This document shows positions 8,252 to 17,188 of a stretch of 64,000 bases of DNA, in pieces (position 1 is the first letter of the stretch; every line of letters starts with the position of its first letter). Source of the DNA: Paraburkholderia bryophila (GTDB lineage Bacteria > Pseudomonadota > Gammaproteobacteria > Burkholderiales > Burkholderiaceae); contig NZ_JACCAS010000001.1 in assembly GCF_013409255.1 (NCBI RefSeq), forward strand, positions 372,001 to 436,000, in the 5' to 3' direction. The position numbers and the translations under genes were made by a program. A model generated the notes under the pieces. It was not told the DNA's origin and searched no databases. It saw only the letters and a list, made by a program, of their open reading frames with translations.

Positions 8252-9310
8252 TCACTTGAGTTTGGCCGCGGCTTCGGCATAGTCCGGCGTCACGAACTTC
8301 GAGTAGTCGGGCAGCACGGTGCCGATCTGCTTCTGGCCCTTGAGGAATTCCGAGGTGTCCTTGAGCGCCAGCGCCGCACGGCTCGATGCGCCGCCGCCGA
8401 GCCATTGCGCGGAGGCCTGTTCCTGCAGCGTCGGGAACGCGTACAGCGACAAAGAGTCCGGCACGTCGGCAGGTGTGCCGCCGATCATCTTCGCGATCGC
8501 CGCGGCTTGCGGCGAGGTCGCGTTCCATTGCGCCGGATTGGCGCGGTATTGCTGATCGGCGTCGGCGATGGCCTTGACGAGCTTCGCCATGAAGTCCTTA
8601 TGCGCTTCGCCCCATTGGCGGTCCACCGCAATGCCGTCGAAGGTCGGCTTGCCGAGTTTCGACAGATCGCCCGACGTGATCAGCACCTTGCCGCTTTTCT
8701 TCAGCTCGGCGAGCGCGGGATTCCACACGTAGGCCGCGTCGATATCGCCACGCTCCCAGGCGGCGACGATCTGATTTGGCTGCATGTTCAGAATTTTCAC
8801 GCTGGACGGATCGATGCCCCAGTGCTGCAGCGCGAACATCGTGTGATAGTGGGTCGTGGAGACGAACGGCACGCCGATCGTTTTGCCCTTCAGGTCGGCG
8901 GGTTTCGTGATGCCGGCGCCGTTGCGCACCACCATCGCTTCAGCCTGATTGATGTTGTCGAGAATCCAGAACAGTTGCAGATCGAGCCCCTGGCTGACTG
9001 CGGCGGCGAGCGGGCTGGAACCGATCACGCCGACCTTGACGTCGCCGGAGGCCAAAGCGGTCGCCACTTTCGCGCCCGACTCGAATTGCCGCCAGTTGAT
9101 CTTGTAGCCGGTGGCTTTTTCGATCGAGCCGTTCGCAATGCCGACCACCCACGGATCGACGATCTGCTGATAGGCGATCGTGATCTCCTTGTCTTCGGCG
9201 TGGCTGGGCGTCGCCACGAGGGCGGCCGTGGCGGCGAACAGCAGCGACAGCACGCAGCGCGCCGTCCATTGGAACCAGGGCCTTGATGTCGAGTTTTTAT
9301 GGCGTTTCAT
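8252..9310 (-). CDS. tauA: Taurine ABC transporter substrate-binding protein
   Basis: A 352-residue periplasmic binding protein. A long signal peptide ends near residue 38 (LVATPSHA, then [10 protein letters not shown]). Family marks of TauA are [56 protein letters not shown] and [18 protein letters not shown], the last lining the sulfonate pocket in the family. It delivers taurine to TauBC. It is the first gene of the leftward tau operon and is divergent from tauR, with 184 bp between the two starts. Confidence 0.93.
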   Translation of the reverse strand: MKRHKNSTSRPWFQWTARCVLSLLFAATAALVATPSHAEDKEITIAYQQIVDPWVVGIANGSIEKATGYKINWRQFESGAKVATALASGDVKVGVIGSSPLAAAVSQGLDLQLFWILDNINQAEAMVVRNGAGITKPADLKGKTIGVPFVSTTHYHTMFALQHWGIDPSSVKILNMQPNQIVAAWERGDIDAAYVWNPALAELKKSGKVLITSGDLSKLGKPTFDGIAVDRQWGEAHKDFMAKLVKAIADADQQYRANPAQWNATSPQAAAIAKMIGGTPADVPDSLSLYAFPTLQEQASAQWLGGGASSRAALALKDTSEFLKGQKQIGTVLPDYSKFVTPDYAEAAAKLK

Positions 9311-9417
9311 AATAGGTCTCAGAAGGTCTTGCCGATGGAGCAGGAAGATCGTGTGGCCACGACCGGTGCTTGTCCCGATCGCGTTTGACGGGGTGAGTCG
9401 AGTATCGTCATTAAAAA

Positions 9418-9435
9418 ATGGAGCAAGTTAGTGCC
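9418..9435. promoter_or_regulatory. Third possible TauR site between tauA and tauR
   Basis: ATGGAGC-N6-GTGCC at 9418-9435 resembles the two GTGGAAC-N5-TACC elements upstream of xsc. It lies in the tauA/tauR divergent region, about 60 bases before the tauR start. The match is loose, so the shared motif needs a genome-wide alignment to stand. Confidence 0.25.
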
Positions 9436-9494
9436 AGACGGCGGCGATCGTTGAGTCCACATCCGCCCGGCTCCCTGTCATTTGAGGAGGAAGC

Positions 9495-11024
9495 ATGTCC
9501 AGCCGTACCGCGACAGCCCTATGGACGCAGCGTTTTCAGCGTCCGGGCGACTCGACCATGAGCCTGCAAGGGCAGATCCGGCGAATGCTGGTGGCGGCGA
9601 TTCTGGACGGCCAGTTGCCGCCGCAGACCGCGCTGCCGTCGAGCCGCGAATTGGCCGATCAATTGAGTGTCGCGCGCAATACGGTCGTGCTGGCTTATCA
9701 GCAGTTGGTTGAGGAGGGCTATCTGATTTCGCGCGAGCGCAGTGGGCACTTCGTCAATCCGGCGATGCTGGAAGGGCGTCACGGTTTCACGCAAACGCAG
9801 ACGATCCCGACGAATACGCATGAAGACGCGCACGCGCGGCCAGATTGGGCGCAGCGGGTGCAGCGGCCGCCTTCCGCGCAGCGCAACATCGTCAAGCCTG
9901 GCAACTGGCAGAACTACGACTATCCCTTCATCTACGGACAATTCGACCAGACGCTGTTTCCCACCAACGACTGGCGGGAATGCTGCATGAAGGCGCTTTC
10001 GGTGATGGAAATCCGCAACTGGGCGCCCGATCTGATCGGCCGCGACGACGACACGCTGATCGAGCAGATTCGCACGCGCGTGCTGCCGCGACGCGGCGTG
10101 TTCGCCATGCCGGACGAGATCGTCATCACGATCGGCTGCCAGCAGGCGCTTTATCTGATCGCGGATCTGCTAGCCCGCGAGCGCACCACGGTGGGCTTCG
10201 AGAACCCCGGCTATCCGGACGCGCGCAACATCTTCGAGAATCGCAACGCGAGGCTGGTGCCGCTACCGATCGATGCGGGCGGCGTGCGTCCCGTCGAAGA
10301 TGCCCACCTGTTCGCGCAGTGCGACTACGTGTACGTGACGCCGAGCCACCAGTGCCCGACCACGGCGACCATGCCGATCGACCGCCGCCATGCGTTGCTG
10401 GAACTCGCGCAGCAGCACGATTTCGTGCTGATCGAGGACGACTACGAAAGCGAGAACAACTTTTCGGGCACGCCGCATCCGGCGCTCAAGAGTCTGGATA
10501 CGGCCGATCGCGTGATCTATATCGGCAGTCTGTCGAAGACGTTCGCGCCGGGTTTGCGGCTGGGTTATATCGTCGGACCACGCGAACTGGTGCTGGAGTT
10601 GCGCGCGCTGCGGCGGCTCATGGTGCGTCATCCGGCGGCCTATATTCAGCGCGCGTTCGCGACGTTTCTGTCGCTAGGTCATCACGATGCGTTGCTGCGT
10701 CGGCTGGCGTTTGCGTACCGCGAGCGCGCGTTGGCGCTGATGGCCGCGCTCGACGCGTATCTGCCCGAGGCCCGCTATCTGCCGGTGACGGGCGGCGCGT
10801 CATGCTGGGTGGAAGGGCCGCCATGGCTCGACGCGGAGCGCCTCGTCACCGACGCCGAAGCGCACGGCATTCTGATCGAGCGGGGCGACGTGTTCTTTAT
10901 GGATGGGCTGGAGCAGAAGCACTGCTTCCGGATGGGCTTCTCGGCGATCAAGCTGGAAAAGATCGATGAGGGCGTGCGCCTGCTGGCCGGGTTAGTGCGT
11001 AAGCAGAAGCCCGCGGAAGGGTGA
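9495..11024 (+). CDS. tauR: MocR-type taurine regulator (GntR HTH fused to aminotransferase fold)
   Basis: A 509-residue PLP-dependent transcription factor. Residues about 22-90 form a GntR-type winged helix (SLQGQIRRMLVAAILDGQL, LPSSRELADQLSVARNTVVLAY, EEGYLISRERSGHFV). From about 140 onward it is a fold-type-I aminotransferase domain, with the PLP-lysine region IGSLSKTFAPGLRLGYI. In TauR proteins this domain senses taurine through PLP chemistry and is not thought to act as a free aminotransferase. GAGGAGG lies just before the ATG. Divergent placement from tauABC supports activation of taurine uptake and of xsc. It should not be counted as the taurine-deaminating enzyme. Confidence 0.9.
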   Translation: MSSRTATALWTQRFQRPGDSTMSLQGQIRRMLVAAILDGQLPPQTALPSSRELADQLSVARNTVVLAYQQLVEEGYLISRERSGHFVNPAMLEGRHGFTQTQTIPTNTHEDAHARPDWAQRVQRPPSAQRNIVKPGNWQNYDYPFIYGQFDQTLFPTNDWRECCMKALSVMEIRNWAPDLIGRDDDTLIEQIRTRVLPRRGVFAMPDEIVITIGCQQALYLIADLLARERTTVGFENPGYPDARNIFENRNARLVPLPIDAGGVRPVEDAHLFAQCDYVYVTPSHQCPTTATMPIDRRHALLELAQQHDFVLIEDDYESENNFSGTPHPALKSLDTADRVIYIGSLSKTFAPGLRLGYIVGPRELVLELRALRRLMVRHPAAYIQRAFATFLSLGHHDALLRRLAFAYRERALALMAALDAYLPEARYLPVTGGASCWVEGPPWLDAERLVTDAEAHGILIERGDVFFMDGLEQKHCFRMGFSAIKLEKIDEGVRLLAGLVRKQKPAEG

Positions 11025-11052
11025 ATCGGTGAATCGGTGAATGGGTGAAGCG
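11021..11052 (+). repeat. Four tandem 8-bp repeats over the tauR stop codon
   Basis: GTGAATCG, GTGAATCG, GTGAATGG and GTGAAGCG follow each other without gaps; the tauR TGA lies inside the first unit. This is a short slipped-strand microsatellite just before a hairpin. Confidence 0.7.
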
Positions 11053-11053
11053 G

Positions 11054-11085
11054 CCGGGAGCGTATCGCGCGATACGCGAACCCGG
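11054..11085 (+). terminator. Hairpin downstream of tauR
   Basis: An 18-bp perfect palindrome, GCGTATCGCGCGATACGC at 11060-11077, is framed by CCGGG (11054-11058) and CCCGG (11081-11085). It lies between the convergent tauR and IclR genes, where a two-way terminator is expected, although no T-run follows. Confidence 0.5.
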
Positions 11086-11135
11086 CGGTGCACGACAGAC
11101 GCACAACGCACGCGCAATTTGCGCCTCACGCCACG

Positions 11136-12029
11136 TCAGAAGGTCTTGGCGAGTTCTCTAGCGGCTTCCTGAAGCCGCGGCACAAACTCCAGCGCCCGCG
11201 ACAGCGGCGCGCGCGACACCGGCGCATGCACGGCGATCGCCGCGATACAGGTGCCGTTCTCATCCACCACCGGCGCCGCGACGCACACAATACCGGCCAG
11301 AAACTCTTCGTTATCGATCGCGATGCGCTTGTGCGCCGTACGGTCGAGTTCCGCTTCGAGTAACTCCGCGTCGGTAATCGTGTTCTGCGTGAAGCGTTCG
11401 AGCTTCAACGCGCGCACCAGCGCCGAGCGCTGTTCGCGCGGCAGCATGGACAACAGCAGCTTGCCGCTCGCGCTGCAATACGCGGGCACGTGCGAGCCCG
11501 GTTTGAGATCGAGACGTAACGGCCAGGGCGCTTCCATGCGGTCGAGATACAGCACCTCGGTTTCATGCAGCATCGTCAGATTGCAGGTCTCGCCGAGATC
11601 GGCCACCAGCCGCGCGAGGATCGCATGACGCAAGCGCCGCGTGCCGGGATGCATCACCACGCCCAACGCGAGTTGCGCGAGGCGCGGGCCGATCACATAG
11701 GCGTTCTTTTGCCCCGGTTCGCGGATCACCAGGCCGCCGGCCTCCAGCGAAGCGAGCATGCGATGCAGCGACGCCTTGGGCAGCGCGACGTCTTGTGCGA
11801 TGTCGGCGAGCGACACCGGGCCGTCGCTGTTGACGAGGTGTTCGAGCAGCGCGAAGGCGCGCAGCGTCGGGGTATCCGCTTTGGTCATGCCTGCCGTTCC
11901 GGAAAATGGATCGGCGTCATTGTACCGTTCCGTTTCGGGCGGCCTGGCCTTCGTACGCGTGGTTTGCGCGGCGGCGCAAGCGTCGCTCGGATCGTACGGA
12001 TCGCTCATCGGCAATGCGTCAGCGGTCAT
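11136..12029 (-). CDS. IclR-family transcriptional regulator
   Basis: An IclR regulator of up to 297 residues. The winged helix begins around TLRAFALLEHLVNSDGPVSLADIAQ, with the recognition helix in LPKASLHRMLASLEAGG. The effector-binding domain shows the family stretches GETCNLTML, YCSASGKLLLSMLP and RIAIDNEEFLAGIVCVAAPV. The ATG at 12029 overlaps the end of the upstream IclR gene by 11 bases, which suggests coupling, but the first 47 residues are not family-like. The ATG at 11888 (MTKADTPTLRAF) is an equally good start. It is related to the next gene and may be its old duplicate. The target is unknown; the position suggests sulfonate genes. Confidence 0.85.
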   Translation of the reverse strand: MTADALPMSDPYDPSDACAAAQTTRTKARPPETERYNDADPFSGTAGMTKADTPTLRAFALLEHLVNSDGPVSLADIAQDVALPKASLHRMLASLEAGGLVIREPGQKNAYVIGPRLAQLALGVVMHPGTRRLRHAILARLVADLGETCNLTMLHETEVLYLDRMEAPWPLRLDLKPGSHVPAYCSASGKLLLSMLPREQRSALVRALKLERFTQNTITDAELLEAELDRTAHKRIAIDNEEFLAGIVCVAAPVVDENGTCIAAIAVHAPVSRAPLSRALEFVPRLQEAARELAKTF

Positions 12030-12855
12030 GGTTCGCGTGCTCCGTGGAGGTCGTGGCGGACAACAGCGGCGCGAGCTTCAGCGCCGCTTCCTTGAGCCGC
12101 GGCACGCTCTTGAGCAGATCGTTCAGACTCGCGCGCGCGGTGGGCGCGTGAATCGCCAGCGCCGCCAGCAGATGCGTGCCGCTCGCGTCGCGCACCGGCA
12201 CCGCGACCGCCACCATGCCGCGCACCAGCTCTTCATTGTCGATCCCGATGCCGCGCACCGCGAGCCGGTCGAGTTCCGCTTCCAGCAGGTTCATCTCCGT
12301 CAGCGTGTTCTGGGTTTTACGTTCGAGCGTCAGCCGCGCCAGCATCGCGCGACGTTCTACGGGCGGCATCTGCGCGAGGAACAGTTTGCCGCTGGCGGTG
12401 CAGTGCAGCGGCACGCGGGTGCCCGGTTGCAGATGCAGGCGCAGCGGCTCGGCGGTCTCCACGCGTTCCAGATACAGCACCGTGTCGCGGTCGAGCGCGG
12501 TCAGGTTGCAGGTCTCGCCGAGCGCATCCACCAGCGCCCGCAGCAGCGAGCGGCAGGCGCGCCCGAAAGTGTTGTTGGCCAGCGTGGTGAGCGCGAGTTG
12601 CGCCGCTTTTGGCCCCAGGGTGATGCCGCGATCCGAGCCGCGCGAGTCGGGCAGATGCGTCACGTAGCCCTGCGCTTCGAGCGATTCGATCAGGCGCATC
12701 AGCGTGGCTTTGGGAATGTGCAGGCGCAGCGACAGTTGCGACAGCGAATACGGCTGTCCCGCCGCCGCCAGTTGTTCGAGCACCGCCAATGCGCGCAACG
12801 CCCGTGAATCTTCGGTCAGGGGTTCGCTGCGTGGGGACGGGCAGTGTGCCTGCAT
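12019..12855 (-). CDS. IclR-family regulator, probable regulator of the GMC dehydrogenase/MFS pair
   Basis: A 278-residue IclR protein: winged helix at about 18-75 (RALAVLEQLAAAGQPYSLSQL, IPKATLMRLIESLEAQGYV) and an effector-binding domain with GETCNLTALDRDTVLYLERVE, HCTASGKLFLAQMP and GIGIDNEELVRGMVAVAVPV. AAGGA lies shortly before the ATG. It is divergent from the GMC oxidoreductase at 13079, with a clear inverted repeat in the 223-bp gap, so it is the best candidate to control that gene. By analogy with isethionate gene clusters it may correspond to IseR, but the substrate link is inference. Confidence 0.85.
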   Translation of the reverse strand: MQAHCPSPRSEPLTEDSRALRALAVLEQLAAAGQPYSLSQLSLRLHIPKATLMRLIESLEAQGYVTHLPDSRGSDRGITLGPKAAQLALTTLANNTFGRACRSLLRALVDALGETCNLTALDRDTVLYLERVETAEPLRLHLQPGTRVPLHCTASGKLFLAQMPPVERRAMLARLTLERKTQNTLTEMNLLEAELDRLAVRGIGIDNEELVRGMVAVAVPVRDASGTHLLAALAIHAPTARASLNDLLKSVPRLKEAALKLAPLLSATTSTEHANHDR

Positions 12856-12924
12856 ACGCTTCCTTGCTGTCGATCGAGGAGTGCCCGGCGTCCGCGACCG
12901 TTGCGCAGCGGGGCGGTCATTGCG

Positions 12925-12956
12925 AAAACTGAAACAAAAAATCGTGTTTCTGTTTC
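12925..12956. promoter_or_regulatory. Inverted repeat between IclR gene and GMC dehydrogenase, candidate operator
   Basis: Arms AAAACTGAAACA (12925-12936) and TGTTTCTGTTTC (12945-12956) match at 10 of 12 positions around an 8-base spacer. The core GAAACA...TGTTTC is the AT-centred palindrome form common for IclR-type sites. It lies 70 bases before the IclR start and 123 before the GMC gene. Confidence 0.6.
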
Positions 12957-13078
12957 ACATGAGCCGATCTTAGCGGGAATTTCTTGAACAAGAAACCGGC
13001 TGAACATAAATTTCAACGAAACATACCGGTTTTTATAAAACGCTCGCAATTCAGGTTGCGTGATCGGAGACACGTCAC

Positions 13079-14734
13079 ATGGCAGATCGATTCGACTTCG
13101 TGGTCGTCGGCGCGGGTTCAGCGGGCTGTGTGCTCGCCAACCGGCTTTCCGAAGGCGGCCGCTACTCGGTGTGTTTACTCGAAGCCGGCCCCGCCGATCG
13201 CTTCATGTGGATTCATATCCCCATTGGTTATGGCAAGACGATGTTTCACCCGGTCTACAACTGGGGCTTCTATACCGATCCCGATCCGAACATGCACCAT
13301 CGCCGGCTTTACTGGCCGCGCGGCCGTACGCTCGGCGGCAGCAGTTCGATCAATGGCCTGATCTATGTACGCGGCCAGAAAGACGATTACGACCAGTGGG
13401 CGCGGCTCGGCAATCGCGGCTGGAGCTGGAACGAGTGTCTGCCGTATTTCAGGCGGCTGGAGCACAACGAACTCGGGGAAGGGCCGACGCGTGGCGTCGA
13501 CGGGCCGTTGTGGGCCTCGACCATCAAGCAGCGGCATGAGCTGGTCGACGCGTTTATCGCGGCGTCCAATTCGTTAGGCGTGGCAAGCGTCGACGATTTC
13601 AACACGGGCGATCAGGAAGGCGTCGGCTATTACCAGTTGACGACCCGGCGCGGCTTCCGCTGTTCCACTGCGGTGGCCTATCTGAAGCCCGCGCGGCAAC
13701 GCAAGAATCTGCACGTCGAAACGGATGCGATGGCCTCGAAAATTCTGTTCGAAGGCACTCGCGCCTGTGGCGTGCAATACCGGCAGCATGGCGAACTACG
13801 GGAAGTGCGCGCCAATCGCGAAGTGATCCTGACGGCCGGCGCGCTGCAGTCGCCGCAATTGCTGCAATTGTCGGGCGTGGGACCGGCTGCGCTGCTGCGC
13901 GAATTCGGTATTCCGGTGGTGGCCAATCGGGCCGGTGTCGGCGGCAATCTGCAGGACCATCTGCAGATCCGTCTGATCTATGAAGTCAGCAAGCCGATCA
14001 CGACCAACGATCAACTGCGATCGTGGGCGGGCCGCGCAAAAATGGGCCTGCAATGGGCGCTGCTGCGCAGTGGTCCGCTGGCCGTCGGCATCAACCAGGG
14101 CGGCATGTTCTGCCGCGCGTTGCCGCAGGAATCGCCAACGCCGGATATCCAGTTTCATTTCTCGACGTTATCGGCGGACTCGGCGGGCGGCAACGTTCAC
14201 GCGTTTCCTGGCTGCACGTATTCGGTGTGCCAACTGCGTCCCGAATCGCGCGGCGCCGTGCGGATTCGCAGCGCCGATCCGCGTGAAGCGCCGTCGATCC
14301 AGCCGAATTATCTCGACACTGACTTCGACCGTCGCACGACGATTGCCGGCGTGCGCTTTGCGCGCCGCGTTGCGGCGGCTGAGCCGATGGCCGGTCTGAT
14401 GAAGCGCGAAGTGCGGCCCGGCGCGGACGCGCAGACCGACGACGAATTGCTCGAGTTCTGTCGGGAATACGGACAGACAATTTTCCATCCGTCTGGTACA
14501 GCGAAGATGGGGACGGCCGGCGATCCGCTCGCGGTGGTCGACGAGCGTTTGCGCGTGTACGGCACGCAGGGTTTGCGCGTGGTGGACTGTTCGATCATGC
14601 CGACGCTGGTGTCGGGTAATACGAATGTGCCGATCGTGATGGTGGCGGAAAAAGCGTCGGACATGATTCTCGACGACGCGCGTGGCGTCGATCGCGGCGC
14701 GGCCGTAGCGACGGCGGCGAAGGTGGCGGCTTAG
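13079..14734 (+). CDS. GMC-family FAD dehydrogenase, candidate isethionate dehydrogenase
   Basis: A 551-residue glucose-methanol-choline oxidoreductase. The FAD-binding motif GAGSAGCVLANRLSE is at about 11-25; the GMC signature WPRGRTLGGSSSINGLIYVRG and, later, TAGALQSPQLLQLSGVGP follow. The C-terminus carries the active-site region FHPSGTAKMG and the final VDCSIMPTLVSGNTNVPIVMVAEKASDM. Such enzymes oxidise alcohols and pass electrons to the respiratory chain. Because it lies between tau/xsc and sau genes and is followed by an MHS transporter, the likely substrate is isethionate (as for IseJ), giving sulfoacetaldehyde for Xsc. Choline or another polyol cannot be excluded by sequence. GGAGA lies upstream of the ATG. 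Confidence 0.8.
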   Translation: MADRFDFVVVGAGSAGCVLANRLSEGGRYSVCLLEAGPADRFMWIHIPIGYGKTMFHPVYNWGFYTDPDPNMHHRRLYWPRGRTLGGSSSINGLIYVRGQKDDYDQWARLGNRGWSWNECLPYFRRLEHNELGEGPTRGVDGPLWASTIKQRHELVDAFIAASNSLGVASVDDFNTGDQEGVGYYQLTTRRGFRCSTAVAYLKPARQRKNLHVETDAMASKILFEGTRACGVQYRQHGELREVRANREVILTAGALQSPQLLQLSGVGPAALLREFGIPVVANRAGVGGNLQDHLQIRLIYEVSKPITTNDQLRSWAGRAKMGLQWALLRSGPLAVGINQGGMFCRALPQESPTPDIQFHFSTLSADSAGGNVHAFPGCTYSVCQLRPESRGAVRIRSADPREAPSIQPNYLDTDFDRRTTIAGVRFARRVAAAEPMAGLMKREVRPGADAQTDDELLEFCREYGQTIFHPSGTAKMGTAGDPLAVVDERLRVYGTQGLRVVDCSIMPTLVSGNTNVPIVMVAEKASDMILDDARGVDRGAAVATAAKVAA

Positions 14735-14937
14735 AAGTTAGCAGGTGCAACACAGCAGGTGCAAAACAACGCGGCCGATACGCGCCGCGCAATGCAGTCG
14801 CGAGTCCGTCGCTTCACGAAAGGCTCGCTGTCTGCCAACAACACCCCCGGAGGAGACAACTGGGGTTTTCGTCCGGCCGCCCGTGAGCACGAGTGCTGAA
14901 CACAGGTGGCATGGCCGTCCATTGAGGAGCAACTGCT

Positions 14938-16245
14938 ATGGCAATCGATCCCCGTACTATCCGGCGCGTTGCGTTCGCCAGCGTGATCGGCGCGACCGTC
15001 GAATGGTATGACTTTTTCCTGTATGGCGTGGTCGCCGGCATCGTCTTCAACAAGCTCTATTTCCCGGCCAGCGATCCGCTGGTGTCCACGCTGCTCGCGT
15101 ATTCGACCTTCGCGGTCGGGTTCGTTACGCGGCCGCTGGGCGGCGTGCTGTTCGGCCACTTCGGCGACAAGATCGGCCGCAAGTCGGCGCTGATCCTGAC
15201 GCTGATCATCATGGGGATTTCGACGGCCGGCGTCGCATTCGTGCCGACCTATGCGCAGATCGGCATCTGGGCGCCGATTCTGCTGTTGTCGCTGCGCGTG
15301 TTGCAGGGCATTGGTCTCGGCGGCGAATGGGGTGGGGCGGTGCTGATGGCGTACGAATACGCGCCGCCCGAAAAGCGCGGGCTCTACGCGAGCTTGCCGC
15401 AGATCGGTCTGTCGATTGGCCTCTGTCTCGCGTCGGGGATGGTTGCGAGCCTGTCGCGCCTGCTGCCCGAAGCGGCGTTTCTGTCGTGGGGCTGGCGGAT
15501 CGCGTTTGGCGCTTCGCTGGGGCTCGTGGTGATCGGCCTGTATATCCGCTCGAAAGTGATGGAAACGCCGGAATTTATCGCCCTCAAACGCGGCGGCCGT
15601 GAAGCCAGGATTCCGTTCGTCGATATGATCACGCGCTACCGCAGCGAGGTGATGCTCGGCATGGGCGCGCGTTATATCGACGGCGTGTTCTTCAATGTCT
15701 TCGCGGTGTTTTCGATCGGTTACCTGACGCAGCACGTCGCGATGAGCCGTACCGATGCATTGCTCGGCGTGATGATCGCGGCTGCCGTGATGTGTTTCTT
15801 CATTCCGCTGTTCGGCAGTCTGTCGGACCGGATCGGCCGCGCGAAGGTGTATTTCTGGGGTTCGCTGATTTGCGGCGTGTCGGTGTTTCCGTCGTTCTGG
15901 CTGATCGAAATGCAGCCGGGCAACACGCTGCTGATCTGGACCGCGATCGTGATTCCCTTCGGCATTTTCTACGCAATGGTCTATGGTCCGGAGGCTGCGC
16001 TGTTCGCCGAACTGTTCGACGCGAAAGTCCGCTATACAGGCATCTCGTTCGTGTATCAGTTCTCGGGCATCTTCGCTAGCGGCCTCACGCCGATCATCGC
16101 GACGATCCTGATGCGGTTGAACGGCGGCAAGCCGTGGACCGTGTGCGCGTATGTGCTGTTCTCGGCGCTGGTGTCGGCGTTGTCGGCGCGTGCGATAGAA
16201 CGGAGGCGAGCGGGTGCGTTTGATTCGGTGGTGCACGCGCAGTGA
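14938..16245 (+). CDS. MHS-family MFS transporter, candidate isethionate importer
   Basis: A 435-residue, 12-span transporter of the metabolite:H+ symporter family (ShiA/ProP/KgtP-like). The N-terminal ATVEWYDFFLYG is the family hallmark; the TM2-TM3 loop has GHFGDKIGRKSAL and TM4-5 has LRVLQGIGLGGEWGGAVLM. A second loop motif SDRIGRAKV lies between TM8 and TM9. GGAGC is found 7 bases before the ATG. It lies 203 bp downstream of the GMC dehydrogenase in the same direction, as expected for uptake of that enzyme's substrate. The role as IseU is inferred from context only; MHS proteins import many organic acids. Confidence 0.75.
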   Translation: MAIDPRTIRRVAFASVIGATVEWYDFFLYGVVAGIVFNKLYFPASDPLVSTLLAYSTFAVGFVTRPLGGVLFGHFGDKIGRKSALILTLIIMGISTAGVAFVPTYAQIGIWAPILLLSLRVLQGIGLGGEWGGAVLMAYEYAPPEKRGLYASLPQIGLSIGLCLASGMVASLSRLLPEAAFLSWGWRIAFGASLGLVVIGLYIRSKVMETPEFIALKRGGREARIPFVDMITRYRSEVMLGMGARYIDGVFFNVFAVFSIGYLTQHVAMSRTDALLGVMIAAAVMCFFIPLFGSLSDRIGRAKVYFWGSLICGVSVFPSFWLIEMQPGNTLLIWTAIVIPFGIFYAMVYGPEAALFAELFDAKVRYTGISFVYQFSGIFASGLTPIIATILMRLNGGKPWTVCAYVLFSALVSALSARAIERRRAGAFDSVVHAQ

Positions 16246-16357
16246 GTGGGCGGGCGTGTTCAGCTAGCGTGTAAGTCGCGGCGCGTGTTGTTGCGGGTTG
16301 CAGCCCGCCGCTTATGCGAGCACGCTGCCGCGCTCGCGCGGTGAGTCATCGCCCCCG

Positions 16358-17122
16358 TCACTCGCGAAACGTCTTCGCGGTTTCCTCCGCCGCGTAGCGC
16401 AGATCGGGCACGAAGGCGAGCAGATCGTCGAGCGTGACTCGGCCTACCGGCGCCTGAACCGCAATCGCTGCGCACGCGCGATTGCGGTCCAGCATCACCG
16501 GCACGGCGATCGCAATCAGCCCTTGCAGATGCTCCTGATTGTTGATCGCGAGCAGGCGCCGCCGCGTGGTCGTCAACTCCTTGCGCAACGCGTCGCGGTC
16601 AGTGATCGTCCGTTCCGAATAGCCGCGTAGCGGCAGCGTTTCGATCACACGTTCGCGCCGGTCTTTCGGCAGAAAACTCAGCAGCAGTTTGCCGCTCGCC
16701 GAGCAATGCAGCGGCACGTGCGAGCCGGGTTGCAAATGCATCCGCAGCGGCCATTCGGTTTCGACGCGGTCCACGTAGACCACGTCGTTGCCGGACAGCA
16801 TGGTCAGATTGCAGGTCTCGCCGATCTTCGCCACCAGTTGTTCCAGCAAAACGTGCCGCGCCGCAGCAGGTCCGGCGTGCATCAGCACGTTCACGGCCAG
16901 CATCCGCACGCGCGGCGAGCACTCGTACAGACGGTCGCCCGCGCCACGCGTGACGAGCCACGCGTCCATCAATTGCACGAGGATGCGGTGCACGGTCTGC
17001 TTGGGCAGGCCGAGCGCGTTGACGAGCTCCGTCATCGACAACGGGCTGCCCGCTTCGGCCAGCGTTTCTAGCACGCGAAACGCGCGCACCGCCGCTGCAT
17101 TCGACTGATTCGACGTCGACAT
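16358..17122 (-). CDS. sauR: IclR-family regulator of sulfoacetate genes
   Basis: A 254-residue IclR protein. The start at 17122 (MSTSNQSNAAAVRAF) is chosen because an AAGGGAG site precedes it; a longer frame to 17209 would run into the operator-like palindrome. The winged helix spans about 12-70 (PLSMTELVNALGLPKQTVHRIL) and the effector domain has GETCNLTML, HCSASGKLLLSFLP and LLAINNQEHLQGLIAIAVPV. It is divergent from an acylating aldehyde dehydrogenase, a CoA ligase and an MFS gene. This is the sauRSTU arrangement described for Cupriavidus necator, where SauR is an IclR-type regulator. Confidence 0.85.
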   Translation of the reverse strand: MSTSNQSNAAAVRAFRVLETLAEAGSPLSMTELVNALGLPKQTVHRILVQLMDAWLVTRGAGDRLYECSPRVRMLAVNVLMHAGPAAARHVLLEQLVAKIGETCNLTMLSGNDVVYVDRVETEWPLRMHLQPGSHVPLHCSASGKLLLSFLPKDRRERVIETLPLRGYSERTITDRDALRKELTTTRRRLLAINNQEHLQGLIAIAVPVMLDRNRACAAIAVQAPVGRVTLDDLLAFVPDLRYAAEETAKTFRE

Positions 17123-17188
17123 TCCGCTCCCTTGCCCACGTGGCGATAAGTCTGATTTTGCATCGGATCGAGCAGTTTTCGGGACTGT

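Noticed and set aside
9495..11024. Reading TauR as a taurine aminotransferase
   Set aside because: The N-terminal GntR winged helix and divergent position mark it as a MocR-type regulator.
14731..16236. 501-codon minus-strand frame
   Set aside because: It is antisense to the MHS transporter, which has clear family motifs; the translation is Arg/His/Gln-rich noise.
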